Source: Yoonia sp034652275 | Lineage (GTDB): Bacteria; Pseudomonadota; Alphaproteobacteria; Rhodobacterales; Rhodobacteraceae | Length of the DNA: 64,000 nucleotides | Assembly: GCF_034652275.1 (NCBI RefSeq) | Contig: NZ_JAXIWG010000003.1 | Location: 481,539-545,538 of the forward strand | Reading direction: 5' to 3' | Part shown: one piece after another, positions 17,723 to 26,508 of the stretch | Position numbering within the stretch: the first letter of the stretch is position 1 | Layout: the number at the start of each line of letters is the position of its first letter | Made by a program: the position numbers and the translations under genes | The notes under the pieces: model-generated | The model's database searches: none | The model's input: only the letters and a program-made list of their open reading frames with translations | What the model was told of the DNA's origin: nothing

Positions 17723-18400
17723 ATGCGCGTCCTGCTTGTCGAAGACCATCCCCCGCTAGCCGAAGCTGTCTGCGATGCGATGCGCCGCGCCGGTTTCGCC
17801 GTCGATCACGCAGGCACCGCCGCCGATGCGCGCGAGATGGCGGCGCTGGCCGATTACGGGCTTGTCCTGCTCGACCTTGGCCTGCCGGATGGGGATGGGA
17901 CCACGCTTTTGCCGGTGCTGCGCGATGGCGGGCGGGTGCCGGTGATCGTGCTGACCGCACGGGACCAGCTGGCTGACAGGATCGCGGGGCTGGACGGCGG
18001 GGCCGATGACTACGTCGTCAAGCCGGTCGAGATGCCCGAACTGGTCGCCCGCTGCCGCGCGATCCTGCGCCGCCCCGGTGACCGGTCTGGCAGCACGCTG
18101 ATTGTCGGGCCTCTGGCGCTGGACACGGTTGCCCGCAGCGTCAGCTTGCATGGCGCGCCTCTGATCCTTGGCCGCCGCGAGACCGGCGTTCTGGAACAGC
18201 TGATGCGCGCGGCCGGTCGGGTCGTGTCGCGCCAGATGCTTGAAGAGGCGATCTATGGCTTCGACGACGAGGTCGGCCCCAATGCGCTGGAAGCCGCGGT
18301 TTCACGCCTGCGCCGCGCGCTGGAGGCAGCGGATTGTCCCGTGCCGGTGGTCACGATCCGGGGTCTGGGCTGGATGCTGCCGCGCGAGGGGGCAGTATGA
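17723..18400 (+). CDS. OmpR-family response regulator (QseB/PmrA-like)
   Basis: 225 residues. The receiver domain has the acidic pair in LVEDH, phospho-acceptor Asp51 (LLDLGLPDGDG), Thr78 and Lys100. The C-terminal winged helix ends with VVTIRGLGWML, typical of OmpR-type DNA binding. Its stop overlaps the kinase ATG as ATGA. The GTCAG-N6-GTCAG repeats upstream of this gene and of the 19837-20390 pair are plausible targets. The gene order with the OB-fold protein downstream resembles qseBC-ygiW of enterobacteria. Confidence 0.93.
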   Translation: MRVLLVEDHPPLAEAVCDAMRRAGFAVDHAGTAADAREMAALADYGLVLLDLGLPDGDGTTLLPVLRDGGRVPVIVLTARDQLADRIAGLDGGADDYVVKPVEMPELVARCRAILRRPGDRSGSTLIVGPLALDTVARSVSLHGAPLILGRRETGVLEQLMRAAGRVVSRQMLEEAIYGFDDEVGPNALEAAVSRLRRALEAADCPVPVVTIRGLGWMLPREGAV

Positions 18401-19728
18401 CCGCGATGCGCCGCCCGCTGGCGCAGACCCTGACGCGACGGCTTGCGCTGATTGCGGCGGGTGTTGTCGCACTGAACGTCGTGGTCGTGGGCATCTACTA
18501 TGGCACCGACCGCCCTACGCTCGAGGCCGAGGCGGTGGCGGATATGACCGAACGGCTGGGGGCATCGCTGGAGGGGACGATCCTGCCGGGCGATGCGCCG
18601 GTGCGTGCGGTCTTTGCCGATCATCCTGACGCCTATGCCTTTGCACTGGTCGACCGGACGGGCGCGGTGATTGACGCGATGAACGCCGACCTGATCCCGC
18701 CCTGTGCCGCGGACCTTTATGCCGATGACTGGATCACACGCATCGACCTACCCGACATGCGGCGCGTGATCGCGGGGCATGAATTCACGGACCGGACCGA
18801 TGGCCTGCGCATGATCTTCGTGATGAATGCCGATCCGGCGGGGCTGTTGCATCGCGCCTATTTCAGCGAATTGCGCCAGCATGTCTGGGTGCCGGTCCTG
18901 CCGATGGCGATAGTGCTGATCTTGGCCAGCGTCCTGCTGATCCGGCGCGAACTGGCACCTGTGGCGCGTGCGGCGGCTTGGGCGCGCGCGATCCGGCCCG
19001 GCGCACTGACACCACCCCCCGAGGGTGACCTGCCCGCCGAGGTGGCCGACCTGATCGAGGCGACCGAACGCGCCTTGAGCCGCCTTGCCACTGCGCTCGC
19101 CGCCGAAACGCGCCACGCCGCCGAAGCCGCCCATGCGCTGCGCACCCCTGTCGCCGTGCTGGTCGCGCGGCTGGACGCCTTGCCGCAGGGCGAGACGACC
19201 GAACGGCTGCGCGCTGATCTGGCGGCCTTGTCGCGCACGGTGCAGCAGGTGCTTGCGGCCTCGCGGACAGATGTCCTTTCGGTGCCGGATGAAGTGGCGC
19301 TCGATTTGCGGGGCGCGGCGGAGGCCGTCACCGCGGCCCTAGCACCTTTCGCCTATGGCAAGGGGGTGGAACTGGCGCTGTCCTTGCCCGACGCCCCCGT
19401 ACTGGCCCGCGCCAACCGCGAAGGGGTGGAACTGGCCCTGTCGAACCTGATCGAGAATGCGGTGCTGCACGGCGGCCCCGGCCTTGTCGAGATCGCCGTC
19501 GGACCCGGTACTGTCATCACGGTGCGCGATCACGGGCCGGGCCTGCCTGCCGCTGCGGGGTCACAGCTGTTCAAGGCCTTCTGGCGGGGTCCTGCGGCTG
19601 TTCCGGGCGGCACGGGGCTGGGGCTGGCGATTGTCGAGCGTCTGCAAACGGCGCAATCCGGCACGGTCACTGCACAGAATGCCGAAGGCGGCGGATGTCA
19701 GATCGTGCTGACCTATCAACCCGCGTAA
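18397..19728 (+). CDS. sensor histidine kinase (QseC/PmrB-like)
   Basis: 443 residues. Two membrane helices (about 14-34 and 166-182) flank a short periplasmic sensor of about 130 residues. The H-box AAEAAHALRTPVAVL puts the phospho-accepting His at 246. ATPase boxes are NLIENAVLHG (N), VRDHGPGLP (G1) and GGTGLGLAIV (G2). The start is the ATGA overlap with the response regulator. The ligand is unknown; divalent or trivalent metals, as for PmrB/QseC relatives, are possible. Confidence 0.93.
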   Translation: MTAMRRPLAQTLTRRLALIAAGVVALNVVVVGIYYGTDRPTLEAEAVADMTERLGASLEGTILPGDAPVRAVFADHPDAYAFALVDRTGAVIDAMNADLIPPCAADLYADDWITRIDLPDMRRVIAGHEFTDRTDGLRMIFVMNADPAGLLHRAYFSELRQHVWVPVLPMAIVLILASVLLIRRELAPVARAAAWARAIRPGALTPPPEGDLPAEVADLIEATERALSRLATALAAETRHAAEAAHALRTPVAVLVARLDALPQGETTERLRADLAALSRTVQQVLAASRTDVLSVPDEVALDLRGAAEAVTAALAPFAYGKGVELALSLPDAPVLARANREGVELALSNLIENAVLHGGPGLVEIAVGPGTVITVRDHGPGLPAAAGSQLFKAFWRGPAAVPGGTGLGLAIVERLQTAQSGTVTAQNAEGGGCQIVLTYQPA

Positions 19729-19760
19729 TTTTTTTCGCCATCCGTGCGCATTTTGTATCC

Positions 19761-19777
19761 CGTCAGGCAGGCGTCAG
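19761..19777. promoter_or_regulatory. direct-repeat operator candidate upstream of the small membrane/OB-fold pair
   Basis: CGTCAGGCAGGCGTCAG matches the 17617-17633 site at 16 of 17 positions. Two GTCAG units are spaced 11 nt apart. It lies 59 nt upstream of the ATG at 19837, a position that suits activation. Confidence 0.6.
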
Positions 19778-19836
19778 ACACGCTGGCTAGAACACTCCCA
19801 TCAGATCGACAGACGATCCCCTTGAAGGAGTGAACC

Positions 19837-20052
19837 ATGACCGAGATGCAGACAACCACCGAAGCCCCGACCACACAGACCGAGGGCGCACCCCACAAGC
19901 TCGACCTGCGCAGCCTGCGCAAATGGCTGTCGGGCGAGATCGACATCCGCGTGCCGCGCGGCTGGCTGGTCGCAGGCGCGGCAGCTTTTGCCGTGCTGCT
20001 GATCGTCGCCTTTGACTCACACCCAACCGACACATTGAAAGGAAAAACATGA
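19837..20052 (+). CDS. small single-pass membrane protein
   Basis: 71 residues. A Thr-rich N-terminus and a basic amphipathic stretch (LDLRSLRKWLSGEIDIRVPR) precede one membrane helix (GWLVAGAAAFAVLLIVAF, about 43-60). GAAGGAG precedes the ATG. The stop overlaps the next gene's ATG (ATGA). The family is not recognised. The predicted operator upstream and tight coupling suggest it is an output gene of the two-component system. Confidence 0.75.
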   Translation: MTEMQTTTEAPTTQTEGAPHKLDLRSLRKWLSGEIDIRVPRGWLVAGAAAFAVLLIVAFDSHPTDTLKGKT

Positions 20053-20390
20053 AACTCTTCACAATCGCCGCCCTTTGCGCCGCCCTGACCGCCCCCGCTG
20101 CCTTTGCCAGCACCCCCACGACACCTATCGCCGATGTGCAGCGCGGCACGATGGTCACGGTCGCGGGCACGGTCGAGCGGATCACGGACGAGGACGAATT
20201 CCGCCTGACCGACGCCAGCGGCAGCATCCAGATCTATGTCGGCCCCAACTGGGTGCCTGCCGAAGTCGGCGAAAGCGTGGTCATCAACGGCTTTGTGGAC
20301 GATGATCTTGTCTTCCCGCGCGAGATCTACGCCCGCAGCCTGACCCGCGCGGATGGCACGGTCATCACATTTGACCTGCGCTACGACTAA
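20049..20390 (+). CDS. YgiW-type periplasmic OB-fold protein (BOF family)
   Basis: 113 residues. A cleavable signal peptide (MKLFTIAALCAALTAPAAFA) precedes a small beta-barrel domain with TVAGTVERITDEDEFRLTDASG and VVINGFVDDD, the pattern of the bacterial OB-fold/YgiW group. E. coli ygiW sits next to qseBC and affects stress tolerance. Here the gene also follows a two-component system, through a coupled membrane protein gene. The identification rests on fold pattern plus context. Confidence 0.8.
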   Translation: MKLFTIAALCAALTAPAAFASTPTTPIADVQRGTMVTVAGTVERITDEDEFRLTDASGSIQIYVGPNWVPAEVGESVVINGFVDDDLVFPREIYARSLTRADGTVITFDLRYD

Positions 20391-20401
20391 CGCAGTATCG
20401 G

Positions 20402-20425
20402 CGGCAGGCCGCGACCGGCCTGCCG
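20402..20425. terminator. hairpin between convergent genes
   Basis: A perfect nine-base stem, CGGCAGGCC/GGCCTGCCG, with a 6-nt loop fills the gap between the OB-fold gene and purU. There is no clear U-run on either side, so it may be a bidirectional 3'-end hairpin rather than a classical intrinsic terminator. Confidence 0.55.
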
Positions 20426-20432
20426 TTCTGCC

Positions 20433-21317
20433 CTAGCCCATCCGTTCAGAGGCGTAGGACCCCGGCGAGGCCGGAAACACCACTGTCTTGTTGCCATTCA
20501 GCATAACGCGGCGGTGGATATGCGCGTGGATCGCGCGGGCCAGAACTTGGCTTTCGACATCGCGGCCAAGGCTGACGTAATCGGCTGGCGACTGCGCATG
20601 GGTGACGCGCGCGATGTCCTGTTCGATGATCGGGCCTTCATCCAGATCGGCGGTGACGTAATGCGATGTCGCCCCGATCAGTTTCACACCGCGTTCATAG
20701 GCCTGTTTGTAGGGGTTCGCCCCCTTGAAGCTGGGCAGGAACGAATGGTGGATATTGATGATCTTGCCCGACATCTGCTGGCACATCCGGTCCGACAGCA
20801 CTTGCATGTAACGGGCCAGCACGATCAGGTCCGCGCCCGTCGCATCGACCACATCCATAATGCGGGCCTCGGCCTCGGGCTTGTTTTCCTTGGTGACGGG
20901 GATGCAGTGGAACGGGATGTCGTGGTTCACCACGACCTTCTGGTAATCCATATGGTTCGAGATCACGGCCACGATGTCGATGGGCAGCGCCCCGATCCGC
21001 CAACGGTACAGCAGGTCGTTCAGGCAGTGCCCGAACCGGGACACCATGATGATGACCTTCATGCGCACCGCTTCGTCGTGAAAGGCGTAGTCCATGCCGA
21101 AACGCGTGCCGATGGCGCCAAAGCTTTCGGCTATCGCGTCCAGCGTCGCACCCGTTTCGCTGGTGAAACTGACCCGCATGAAGAACTTGCCGGTCTCGGT
21201 GTCGTCGAACTGGGAACTGTCGGTAATATTGCAGCCGTGGTCAGCCAGAAATCCGGCGATGGCGGCGACGATCCCGCGGGCGCTGTCGCAGGTGACGGTC
21301 AGGGCGAATTTGGTCAT
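20433..21317 (-). CDS. purU: formyltetrahydrofolate deformylase
   Basis: 294 residues. Hydrolyses 10-formyl-THF to THF and formate, balancing one-carbon pools. An N-terminal ACT domain (LTVTCDSARGIVAAIAGFLADHGCNI) precedes the formyltransferase-like domain with the INIHHSFLPSF catalytic loop and GATSHYVTADLDEGPII. The ATG at 21317 is the standard start (MTKFALTVTC). In methylotrophic-type betaine users PurU often accompanies demethylation genes; gbcAB lie 41 kb away. Confidence 0.96.
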   Translation of the reverse strand: MTKFALTVTCDSARGIVAAIAGFLADHGCNITDSSQFDDTETGKFFMRVSFTSETGATLDAIAESFGAIGTRFGMDYAFHDEAVRMKVIIMVSRFGHCLNDLLYRWRIGALPIDIVAVISNHMDYQKVVVNHDIPFHCIPVTKENKPEAEARIMDVVDATGADLIVLARYMQVLSDRMCQQMSGKIINIHHSFLPSFKGANPYKQAYERGVKLIGATSHYVTADLDEGPIIEQDIARVTHAQSPADYVSLGRDVESQVLARAIHAHIHRRVMLNGNKTVVFPASPGSYASERMG

Positions 21318-21594
21318 GGGATACTTTCCGGGATTTGACATAGTGTTGGCGGCTGTGGCCCCCAGCATTTCATACCCTTGCCGCGCTGCACAAGAGGATG
21401 AGGATGCGCGAAAGCCCGTGGTCGTCGCTGTTGAAGATCATCCTTTCGCGCGCTGCGCCATAGCGATCACGACGATAAACGCGGCTTTGGCGACGCGCGG
21501 CATCAGCACACGCGGCAAAATGCGATCAACCGTTGCCGCGTGAGGCCGAATATGGCATCAAACGAGAAAGCAACTAAACGAAAGAGTTTAGATT
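21318..21594. other. intergenic region between purU and pcm
   Basis: 277 nt between divergent genes. A 21-codon frame starting near 21405 with an AGAGG site in front is the only coding hint, and it is too short to support. No riboswitch or tRNA fold was recognised. Confidence 0.4.
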
Positions 21595-22248
21595 TTGACC
21601 GACTACACAGCCCGCCGCACGATGATGGTCGACACGCAGGTGCGCCCGTCCGATGTTACCCGCTTCCCGATCATCGACGCGATGCTCAGCATCCCGCGCG
21701 AGGAATTCGTACCCGACCATCTGCGAGAGGCGGCCTATGTGGGCGAGAACCTCGACATCGGCAACGGCCGGATCATGCTGGAGCCGCGCACGCTTGCGAA
21801 GATGCTGGAACTGGCCGATGTGCAGCCCGGTCATGTGGCGCTCGATATCGGCTGCGGGCTTGGCTATTCCACCGCGATCCTTGCCAGCTTGTGCGATTTC
21901 GTCGTGGCCGTTGAAGATAATGAGACGCGTGCCGAAGAAGCCCAAAGCCTTCTGTCGGGGCATGGCATCGACAACGCTGCTGTCATGGCCGGACCGCTGA
22001 CGGCGGGGTCGGCGAAATCGGGGCCCTATGATCTGATCATGGTGCAAGGCGCTGTCGAACATCTGCCCGAGGACCTGCTGGCCCAACTGCGCGAAGGCGG
22101 GCGGATCGTCTGTGTGTTCGCCGAAGGCGCGCTGGGCGTCGTGCGGGTTGGCCACAAGATGGACGGCACGGTCAACTGGCGATTCGGTTTCAACGCCGGC
22201 GCGCCGGTGCTGGACGGTTTCCGGCGGCCCGCAGCCTTTGCACTTTGA
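21595..22248 (+). CDS. pcm: protein-L-isoaspartate O-methyltransferase
   Basis: 217 residues. Methylates isoaspartyl residues in damaged proteins using SAM. The SAM motif LDIGCGLGYSTAIL and post-motif VVAVEDN are clear, as is the N-terminal MVDTQVRPSDVTRFPIIDAML block shared by roseobacter homologues. Translation appears to begin at a TTG (21595) preceded by AAAGAG; the nearest ATG is nine codons inside and would cut the conserved N-terminus. tolC follows on the same strand. Confidence 0.92.
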   Translation: MTDYTARRTMMVDTQVRPSDVTRFPIIDAMLSIPREEFVPDHLREAAYVGENLDIGNGRIMLEPRTLAKMLELADVQPGHVALDIGCGLGYSTAILASLCDFVVAVEDNETRAEEAQSLLSGHGIDNAAVMAGPLTAGSAKSGPYDLIMVQGAVEHLPEDLLAQLREGGRIVCVFAEGALGVVRVGHKMDGTVNWRFGFNAGAPVLDGFRRPAAFAL

Positions 22249-22304
22249 CTGAAACGACCTGGCCCTGATCGGGTCGGACACCAGGTGACACGATAGGGAC
22301 CAAG

Positions 22305-23678
22305 ATGATCAAACGCAGTGCAATTGCCGGTTTGGCGATGATGATGACCTTGGTCGCAGCACCCGCTGTCCGCGCCGAGACACTGGCCGATGCGCTGGTG
22401 GCGGCCTATACCACCTCGGGCCTGCTGGACCAGAACCGCGCCCTGTTGCGTGCCGCCGATGAAAACGTCGCGCAATCGGTCGCCGCCACCCTGCCTGTCA
22501 TCAACTGGGCGATTTCCACCAGCCGCACCTATAACGCGGCAACGCCGTCCCCTGCACCAAACCGCACGTCATCGACGACCGCCCGTATCGCCGGATCGCT
22601 GACGCTGTATGACGGGGGCGCGAACCGCCTTGCGATCGAATCGCAAAAGGAAATCGTGCTGGCCACGCGCCAGTCGCTGCGCGGGGTCGAGCAGAATGTC
22701 CTGCTGCGGGCGGTGCAGGCCTATATGAACGTGCGTCGCGAACGCGAATTCGTGCAGCTGCGCCAAAATAACCTGCGGCTGATCACGCAGGAATTGCAGG
22801 CCGCGCGCGACCGTTTCGAAGTCGGCGAAGTGACACGCACCGATGTCTCGCTGGCCGAGGCGCGCCTTGCCGGATCACAAAGCCTGCTTGCCGCCGCACA
22901 GGGCAACCTTGCCCAGTCGATCGAGGAATACCGCGCCGCCGTGGGTGAGTTGCCCAGTGCATCCGGCACCGCAACACCCGCACCTGTGCCGCCATCTGTG
23001 GAAGAGGCGAAGGCCTTTGCCGTGCGCAACCATCCTGATGTCCTCGAGGCGCAGCATTCGGTTGCGGCTGCCGAGCTTAGCATCCAGCGCGCCGAGGCGG
23101 CCCAAGGGCCTAGCCTGTCGGCAGATACCTTTATCGCTGTCGACGAGGACTGGAACGAGAGCGCGCAGATCGGTCTGACCTTCGGCGGCCCCATCTACAG
23201 CGGCGGTGCCTTGTCCAGTCAGATCCGGCAGTTGCAGGCGAACCGTGATGCCAGCCGTGCGGGTCTGCATCTGGCGCGGATCGGCGTCGAACAGCAGGTC
23301 GGCAACGCCTATGCGGCGTTGCAGGTCGCGCGCGCCTCTGCGCAGGCGTCCAACCAGCAGATCAGCGCGGCGCGGATTGCCTTCGACGGCGTACGCGAAG
23401 AAGCATCTCTTGGGTCGCGGACCACGCTTGACGTGCTGAACGCCGAACAGGAATTGCTGGATGCCTCGGCCAACGGGATAGCTGCACAGGTGGACGAGGT
23501 CATCGCCTCTTATGCCGTGCTGGCGGCAATGGGCCTGCTGACCGCGGACCATCTGCAACTGGCCGTGCAGCAGTATGACGTCACTGCCTATTACAACCTT
23601 GTCAAAGGTGCGCCGACCGCCAGTTCCCCGCAGGGCGAGGCGCTTGACCGGGTGCTCGAGGCGCTTAGCCGCGACTAA
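22305..23678 (+). CDS. tolC: TolC-family outer membrane efflux protein
   Basis: 457 residues. A signal peptide (MIKRSAIAGLAMMMTLVAAPAVRA) precedes two repeats of helical hairpins and beta strands: ETLADALVAAYTTSGLLDQNR and FAVRNHPDVLEAQHSVAAAE mark the two OEP repeats, and TRTDVSLAEARLAGSQSLLAA and GSRTTLDVLNAEQELLDA are the conserved helices. It forms the trimeric exit duct for type I secretion or RND/ABC efflux. pcm precedes it and a PopZ-like gene follows. Confidence 0.95.
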   Translation: MIKRSAIAGLAMMMTLVAAPAVRAETLADALVAAYTTSGLLDQNRALLRAADENVAQSVAATLPVINWAISTSRTYNAATPSPAPNRTSSTTARIAGSLTLYDGGANRLAIESQKEIVLATRQSLRGVEQNVLLRAVQAYMNVRREREFVQLRQNNLRLITQELQAARDRFEVGEVTRTDVSLAEARLAGSQSLLAAAQGNLAQSIEEYRAAVGELPSASGTATPAPVPPSVEEAKAFAVRNHPDVLEAQHSVAAAELSIQRAEAAQGPSLSADTFIAVDEDWNESAQIGLTFGGPIYSGGALSSQIRQLQANRDASRAGLHLARIGVEQQVGNAYAALQVARASAQASNQQISAARIAFDGVREEASLGSRTTLDVLNAEQELLDASANGIAAQVDEVIASYAVLAAMGLLTADHLQLAVQQYDVTAYYNLVKGAPTASSPQGEALDRVLEALSRD

Positions 23679-23746
23679 CCTGCCTGTTGTTTTGTGAATG
23701 CCCTTCCGCTAGGCTTTGTCGGTCGGGTGGCAGACAGGGAATTACG

Positions 23747-24406
23747 ATGTCGAACATGGCGCGGTCAGACGAAATCGACGAGCTGGTGTCCTCGGTCCGC
23801 AATCTTGTGGCCTACAAGGACGCGCCGACGGCGCCAAAAATGCCGACCCATGACCGTCTGATCCTGACACCCGCCTTGCGTATCGACATGCCGGAACCCG
23901 TGCCTCAAGCCCCTGAAGTCAAACGGGAAGCAGCAGAAGAACAGGTTCTGGTCCTCCAAGATGCTGTCGCGTCCGAGAAGCAATCGTTGGGTGACACTGT
24001 CGCCGAACTTGAGGCTGCAGTCACAGCGCAGGCAGAAGACTGGGAAGCCGACGGCGGCGAAAGTTTCGATAAAGAAGCTTGGGCTGCAAGCGCGTTTGAA
24101 CCACCGCAGGATGATTCGACGACCCCTGCCACACCCGAACCCGAAGAGGTGCCTGTCGCAACTCTGCCACAGCCAGAGCCGGAAGACAGCAGCGCAGATA
24201 TCTCCGATCTGGAAGCGCGGATTGCGAACGATATCGTCGAACAGCATTTTGCCGATCAGATCGACGAGGGTGCCCTGCGCGCCGCCGTCGTGCGTATCCT
24301 GCGCGAGGAATTGGCAGGCGACATGGGCGAACGGATCACGCGCAACGTGCGCAAACTGGTCCGCCGCGAGATCAACCGCGTGCTGGTGTCGCGCGATCTG
24401 GACTGA
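23747..24406 (+). CDS. acidic low-complexity protein, candidate divergent PopZ
   Basis: 219 residues. Three parts: an N-terminal helix (SDEIDELVSSVRNLVAYKDAP, about 7-27), a long acidic Pro/Glu-rich and probably disordered middle (about 28-150), and a helical, charged C-terminus with LREELAGDMGERITRNV and RKLVRREINRVL. This resembles the Caulobacter polar organiser PopZ: N-terminal MEEILASIRRIIS, an acidic proline-rich linker, and a C-terminal LLKEWL...VE..V-type oligomerisation region. tolC lies directly upstream, as at popZ in other Alphaproteobacteria to my knowledge. The start at 23747 follows AGGGA. The last 35 nt overlap cobQ tail to tail. Confidence 0.75.
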   Translation: MSNMARSDEIDELVSSVRNLVAYKDAPTAPKMPTHDRLILTPALRIDMPEPVPQAPEVKREAAEEQVLVLQDAVASEKQSLGDTVAELEAAVTAQAEDWEADGGESFDKEAWAASAFEPPQDDSTTPATPEPEEVPVATLPQPEPEDSSADISDLEARIANDIVEQHFADQIDEGALRAAVVRILREELAGDMGERITRNVRKLVRREINRVLVSRDLD

Positions 24407-25856
24407 CCACAGGTCCGGCCAGCGCCAAAAGCGCGTCGATATCCATATGCTGTTCCAGATGATCGGCCAGCGCATCCAGCGTGGCCTCGACCTGCGCGTC
24501 GTAGCCATAGGACGCCACAGGCTTGCCCAACTGCGCAAAGAACGCGGACCGGAACGCATCGGCACTGAACAGCCCGTGCAGATAGCAGCCCATGACCCGC
24601 CCGTTTGCTGATGTCGCCCCTTCGCCGCGCCCGTCCAGCGACAGCCATGCGCGCGCGCAATCAGGGCCGGTCGTGTCGCCCATGTGGATTTCATAGCCGC
24701 TGACGGTGTCACCCGTCGCGCGATAGACCGCCTGCGACAGCGCCAGCCGCTTTTGCGGCTGCATCACCGTCGCCACGTCCAGATGCCCAAGACCCGCCAC
24801 GCTGCGCGCGGGGCCTTCGATGCCGTCGGGGTCGGCGATGGTCTGCCCCAGCATCTGATAGCCGCCGCAGATGCCCAGCACATGGCCCCCGCGCCGGATA
24901 TGGGCGGCAAGGTCGATATCCCAGCCCTGCGCGCGGAAATGCGCAAGATCCGCGATGGTCGATTTCGACCCCGGCAGGATCACCAGATCGGCATCGGCGG
25001 GCAGGGGGCGGCCCGCCTCGACGATATCGACGCTGACGCCGGGGGTGCCCGACAGCGGATCAAGATCGTCGAAATTCGCGATCCGGTTCAGGCGCGGCAC
25101 GACGATGCGGATATCGCCACCCGTGCGGCTGCGAATATCCATCACATCCTCGGCAGGCAGTTTCCACGCATCAGCAAACCACGGGATGATCCCCAGCGGG
25201 GTCCAGCCGGTGCGGGCGGTGATGATGTCCATGCCATCGACAAAGAGGGTGGGATCACCTCGGAATTTGTTGATCGCATATCCTTTGATAAAGGCCAGAT
25301 CGTCATCGGGCAGCACGGCATGGGTGCCGACCATCTGCGCGATCACACCGCCGCGGTCTATATCGCCAATCAGCACGACTGGCACGCCCGCCGCAGCGGC
25401 AAAGCCCATATTGGCGATGTCGCCTGCACGCAGGTTGACCTCGGCGGGGCTGCCCGCGCCTTCGACGATAATCAGGTCGCGGCCTTGTGCCAGCCTGTGA
25501 AAACTGTCCAGCACGGCGGGGAGCAGGGTCGCCTTGTGCTTGCCATAGTCGCGCGCCTTGAGCGTCGCGACACGCTGCCCCTGCACGATCACTTGCGCGC
25601 CGATATCGGTTTCGGGCTTCAGCAGCACAGGGTTCATGTCGATCATCGGGACCAGCCCGCAAGCCAGCGCCTGCAACGCCTGCGCGCGCCCGATCTCGCC
25701 GCCATCGGCGGTGACGGCGGCATTGTTGGACATGTTCTGCGGCTTGAACGGGGCCACCGACAGGCCACGCCGCACGCAGGCGCGCGCGATGCCCGCCACC
25801 AACATGGATTTGCCCACATTGGACCCTGCACCCTGAATCATGATCGCCTTGGTCAT
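24372..25856 (-). CDS. cobQ: cobyric acid synthase
   Basis: 494 residues. Amidates adenosyl-cobyrinic acid a,c-diamide in cobalamin synthesis. The N-terminal ATP-binding domain starts IMIQGAGSNVGKS, with FKPQNMSNNAAVT and GEIGRAQALQA. The C-terminal glutamine amidotransferase domain has the nucleophile block VLGICGGYQMLG and YEIHMGDTTG. It stands alone here without other cob genes. Its product supports the B12-dependent MetH encoded at 57.4 kb. Confidence 0.97.
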   Translation of the reverse strand: MTKAIMIQGAGSNVGKSMLVAGIARACVRRGLSVAPFKPQNMSNNAAVTADGGEIGRAQALQALACGLVPMIDMNPVLLKPETDIGAQVIVQGQRVATLKARDYGKHKATLLPAVLDSFHRLAQGRDLIIVEGAGSPAEVNLRAGDIANMGFAAAAGVPVVLIGDIDRGGVIAQMVGTHAVLPDDDLAFIKGYAINKFRGDPTLFVDGMDIITARTGWTPLGIIPWFADAWKLPAEDVMDIRSRTGGDIRIVVPRLNRIANFDDLDPLSGTPGVSVDIVEAGRPLPADADLVILPGSKSTIADLAHFRAQGWDIDLAAHIRRGGHVLGICGGYQMLGQTIADPDGIEGPARSVAGLGHLDVATVMQPQKRLALSQAVYRATGDTVSGYEIHMGDTTGPDCARAWLSLDGRGEGATSANGRVMGCYLHGLFSADAFRSAFFAQLGKPVASYGYDAQVEATLDALADHLEQHMDIDALLALAGPVVSPDRATPARG

Positions 25857-25907
25857 TGTTCGCCCCCTGTCGGTGCTTGATACGCATCAGGCAACCCGCC
25901 GCAAACG

Positions 25908-25937
25908 AAAAACGCGGCCCCAAGGGACCGCGCTTTT
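25908..25937 (-). terminator. hairpin terminator downstream of the DUF gene at 25963
   Basis: On the minus strand a roughly 9-10 bp GC-rich stem (GCGCGGTCCC/GGGGCCGCG) is followed by TTTTTC. It is flanked by T-runs on both strands, so it may work in both directions. It separates the small DUF gene from the cobQ promoter. Confidence 0.75.
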
Positions 25938-25962
25938 CAAGCCGTCACGGATGCGGCGCCAC

Positions 25963-26286
25963 TCAGGCGGCGCGCGCTTCCTGCTCGGCTGCGTTGCGAC
26001 GTTCACTTTCCTCGCGCGACAGGGCGACCGACGTGCGGATGCCTTTGCCCACGAATTCCATCAGGCCATTGACCACACGTTCGTTGGGGTCGATACCGGC
26101 ACAGGACAACACCTCACGGCCATCGCGCGAACGGGCCCAGCGGGCGATCTGTTCGGGACCATTGCCGTATTTCTTGTCATCAGCGATCGCGTCATCAAGC
26201 GCAGCAAGCACGACGGCAGCAAAAAGCTTGCGGGCACGGTTGCCCTGCTCGTTGTTGAAGGCTGTTCCGTCGACGAAATCTCTCAT
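25963..26286 (-). CDS. small conserved roseobacter protein (DUF6280-like)
   Basis: 107 residues, soluble, with no signal peptide. It begins MRDFVDGTAFNNEQGNRARK and is helical with many charged residues (DDAIADDKKYGNGPEQIARW). It looks like a strongly conserved small roseobacter family, which I recall as DUF6280, though I cannot verify the number. It has its own promoter region divergent from efp and its own terminator, so it is a single-gene unit. Function unknown. Confidence 0.85.
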   Translation of the reverse strand: MRDFVDGTAFNNEQGNRARKLFAAVVLAALDDAIADDKKYGNGPEQIARWARSRDGREVLSCAGIDPNERVVNGLMEFVGKGIRTSVALSREESERRNAAEQEARAA

Positions 26287-26508
26287 TTTGCTTCCTTTTT
26301 TTAGTCTTGCGGTTCCGCGTGCTCGCCCTTATGCACCGTTGCAGGCGATTCGGGGGTTCTGTTTTGGCATATCAGCCATGCGCCCAACGCATAGCTTAGA
26401 GTGGCCAATCCTCGAGATAGAGTGATCTTGCCAGCTAGCCCTTGCGCATATATAGGCGGGGTCGTCCGCCAAACAAGCTTTGGCCCCCATTCTGTCATGA
26501 AGTGACCC

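Noticed and set aside
21405..21470. 21-codon frame between purU and pcm
   Set aside because: Has a weak ribosome binding site but is too short and unsupported to call.
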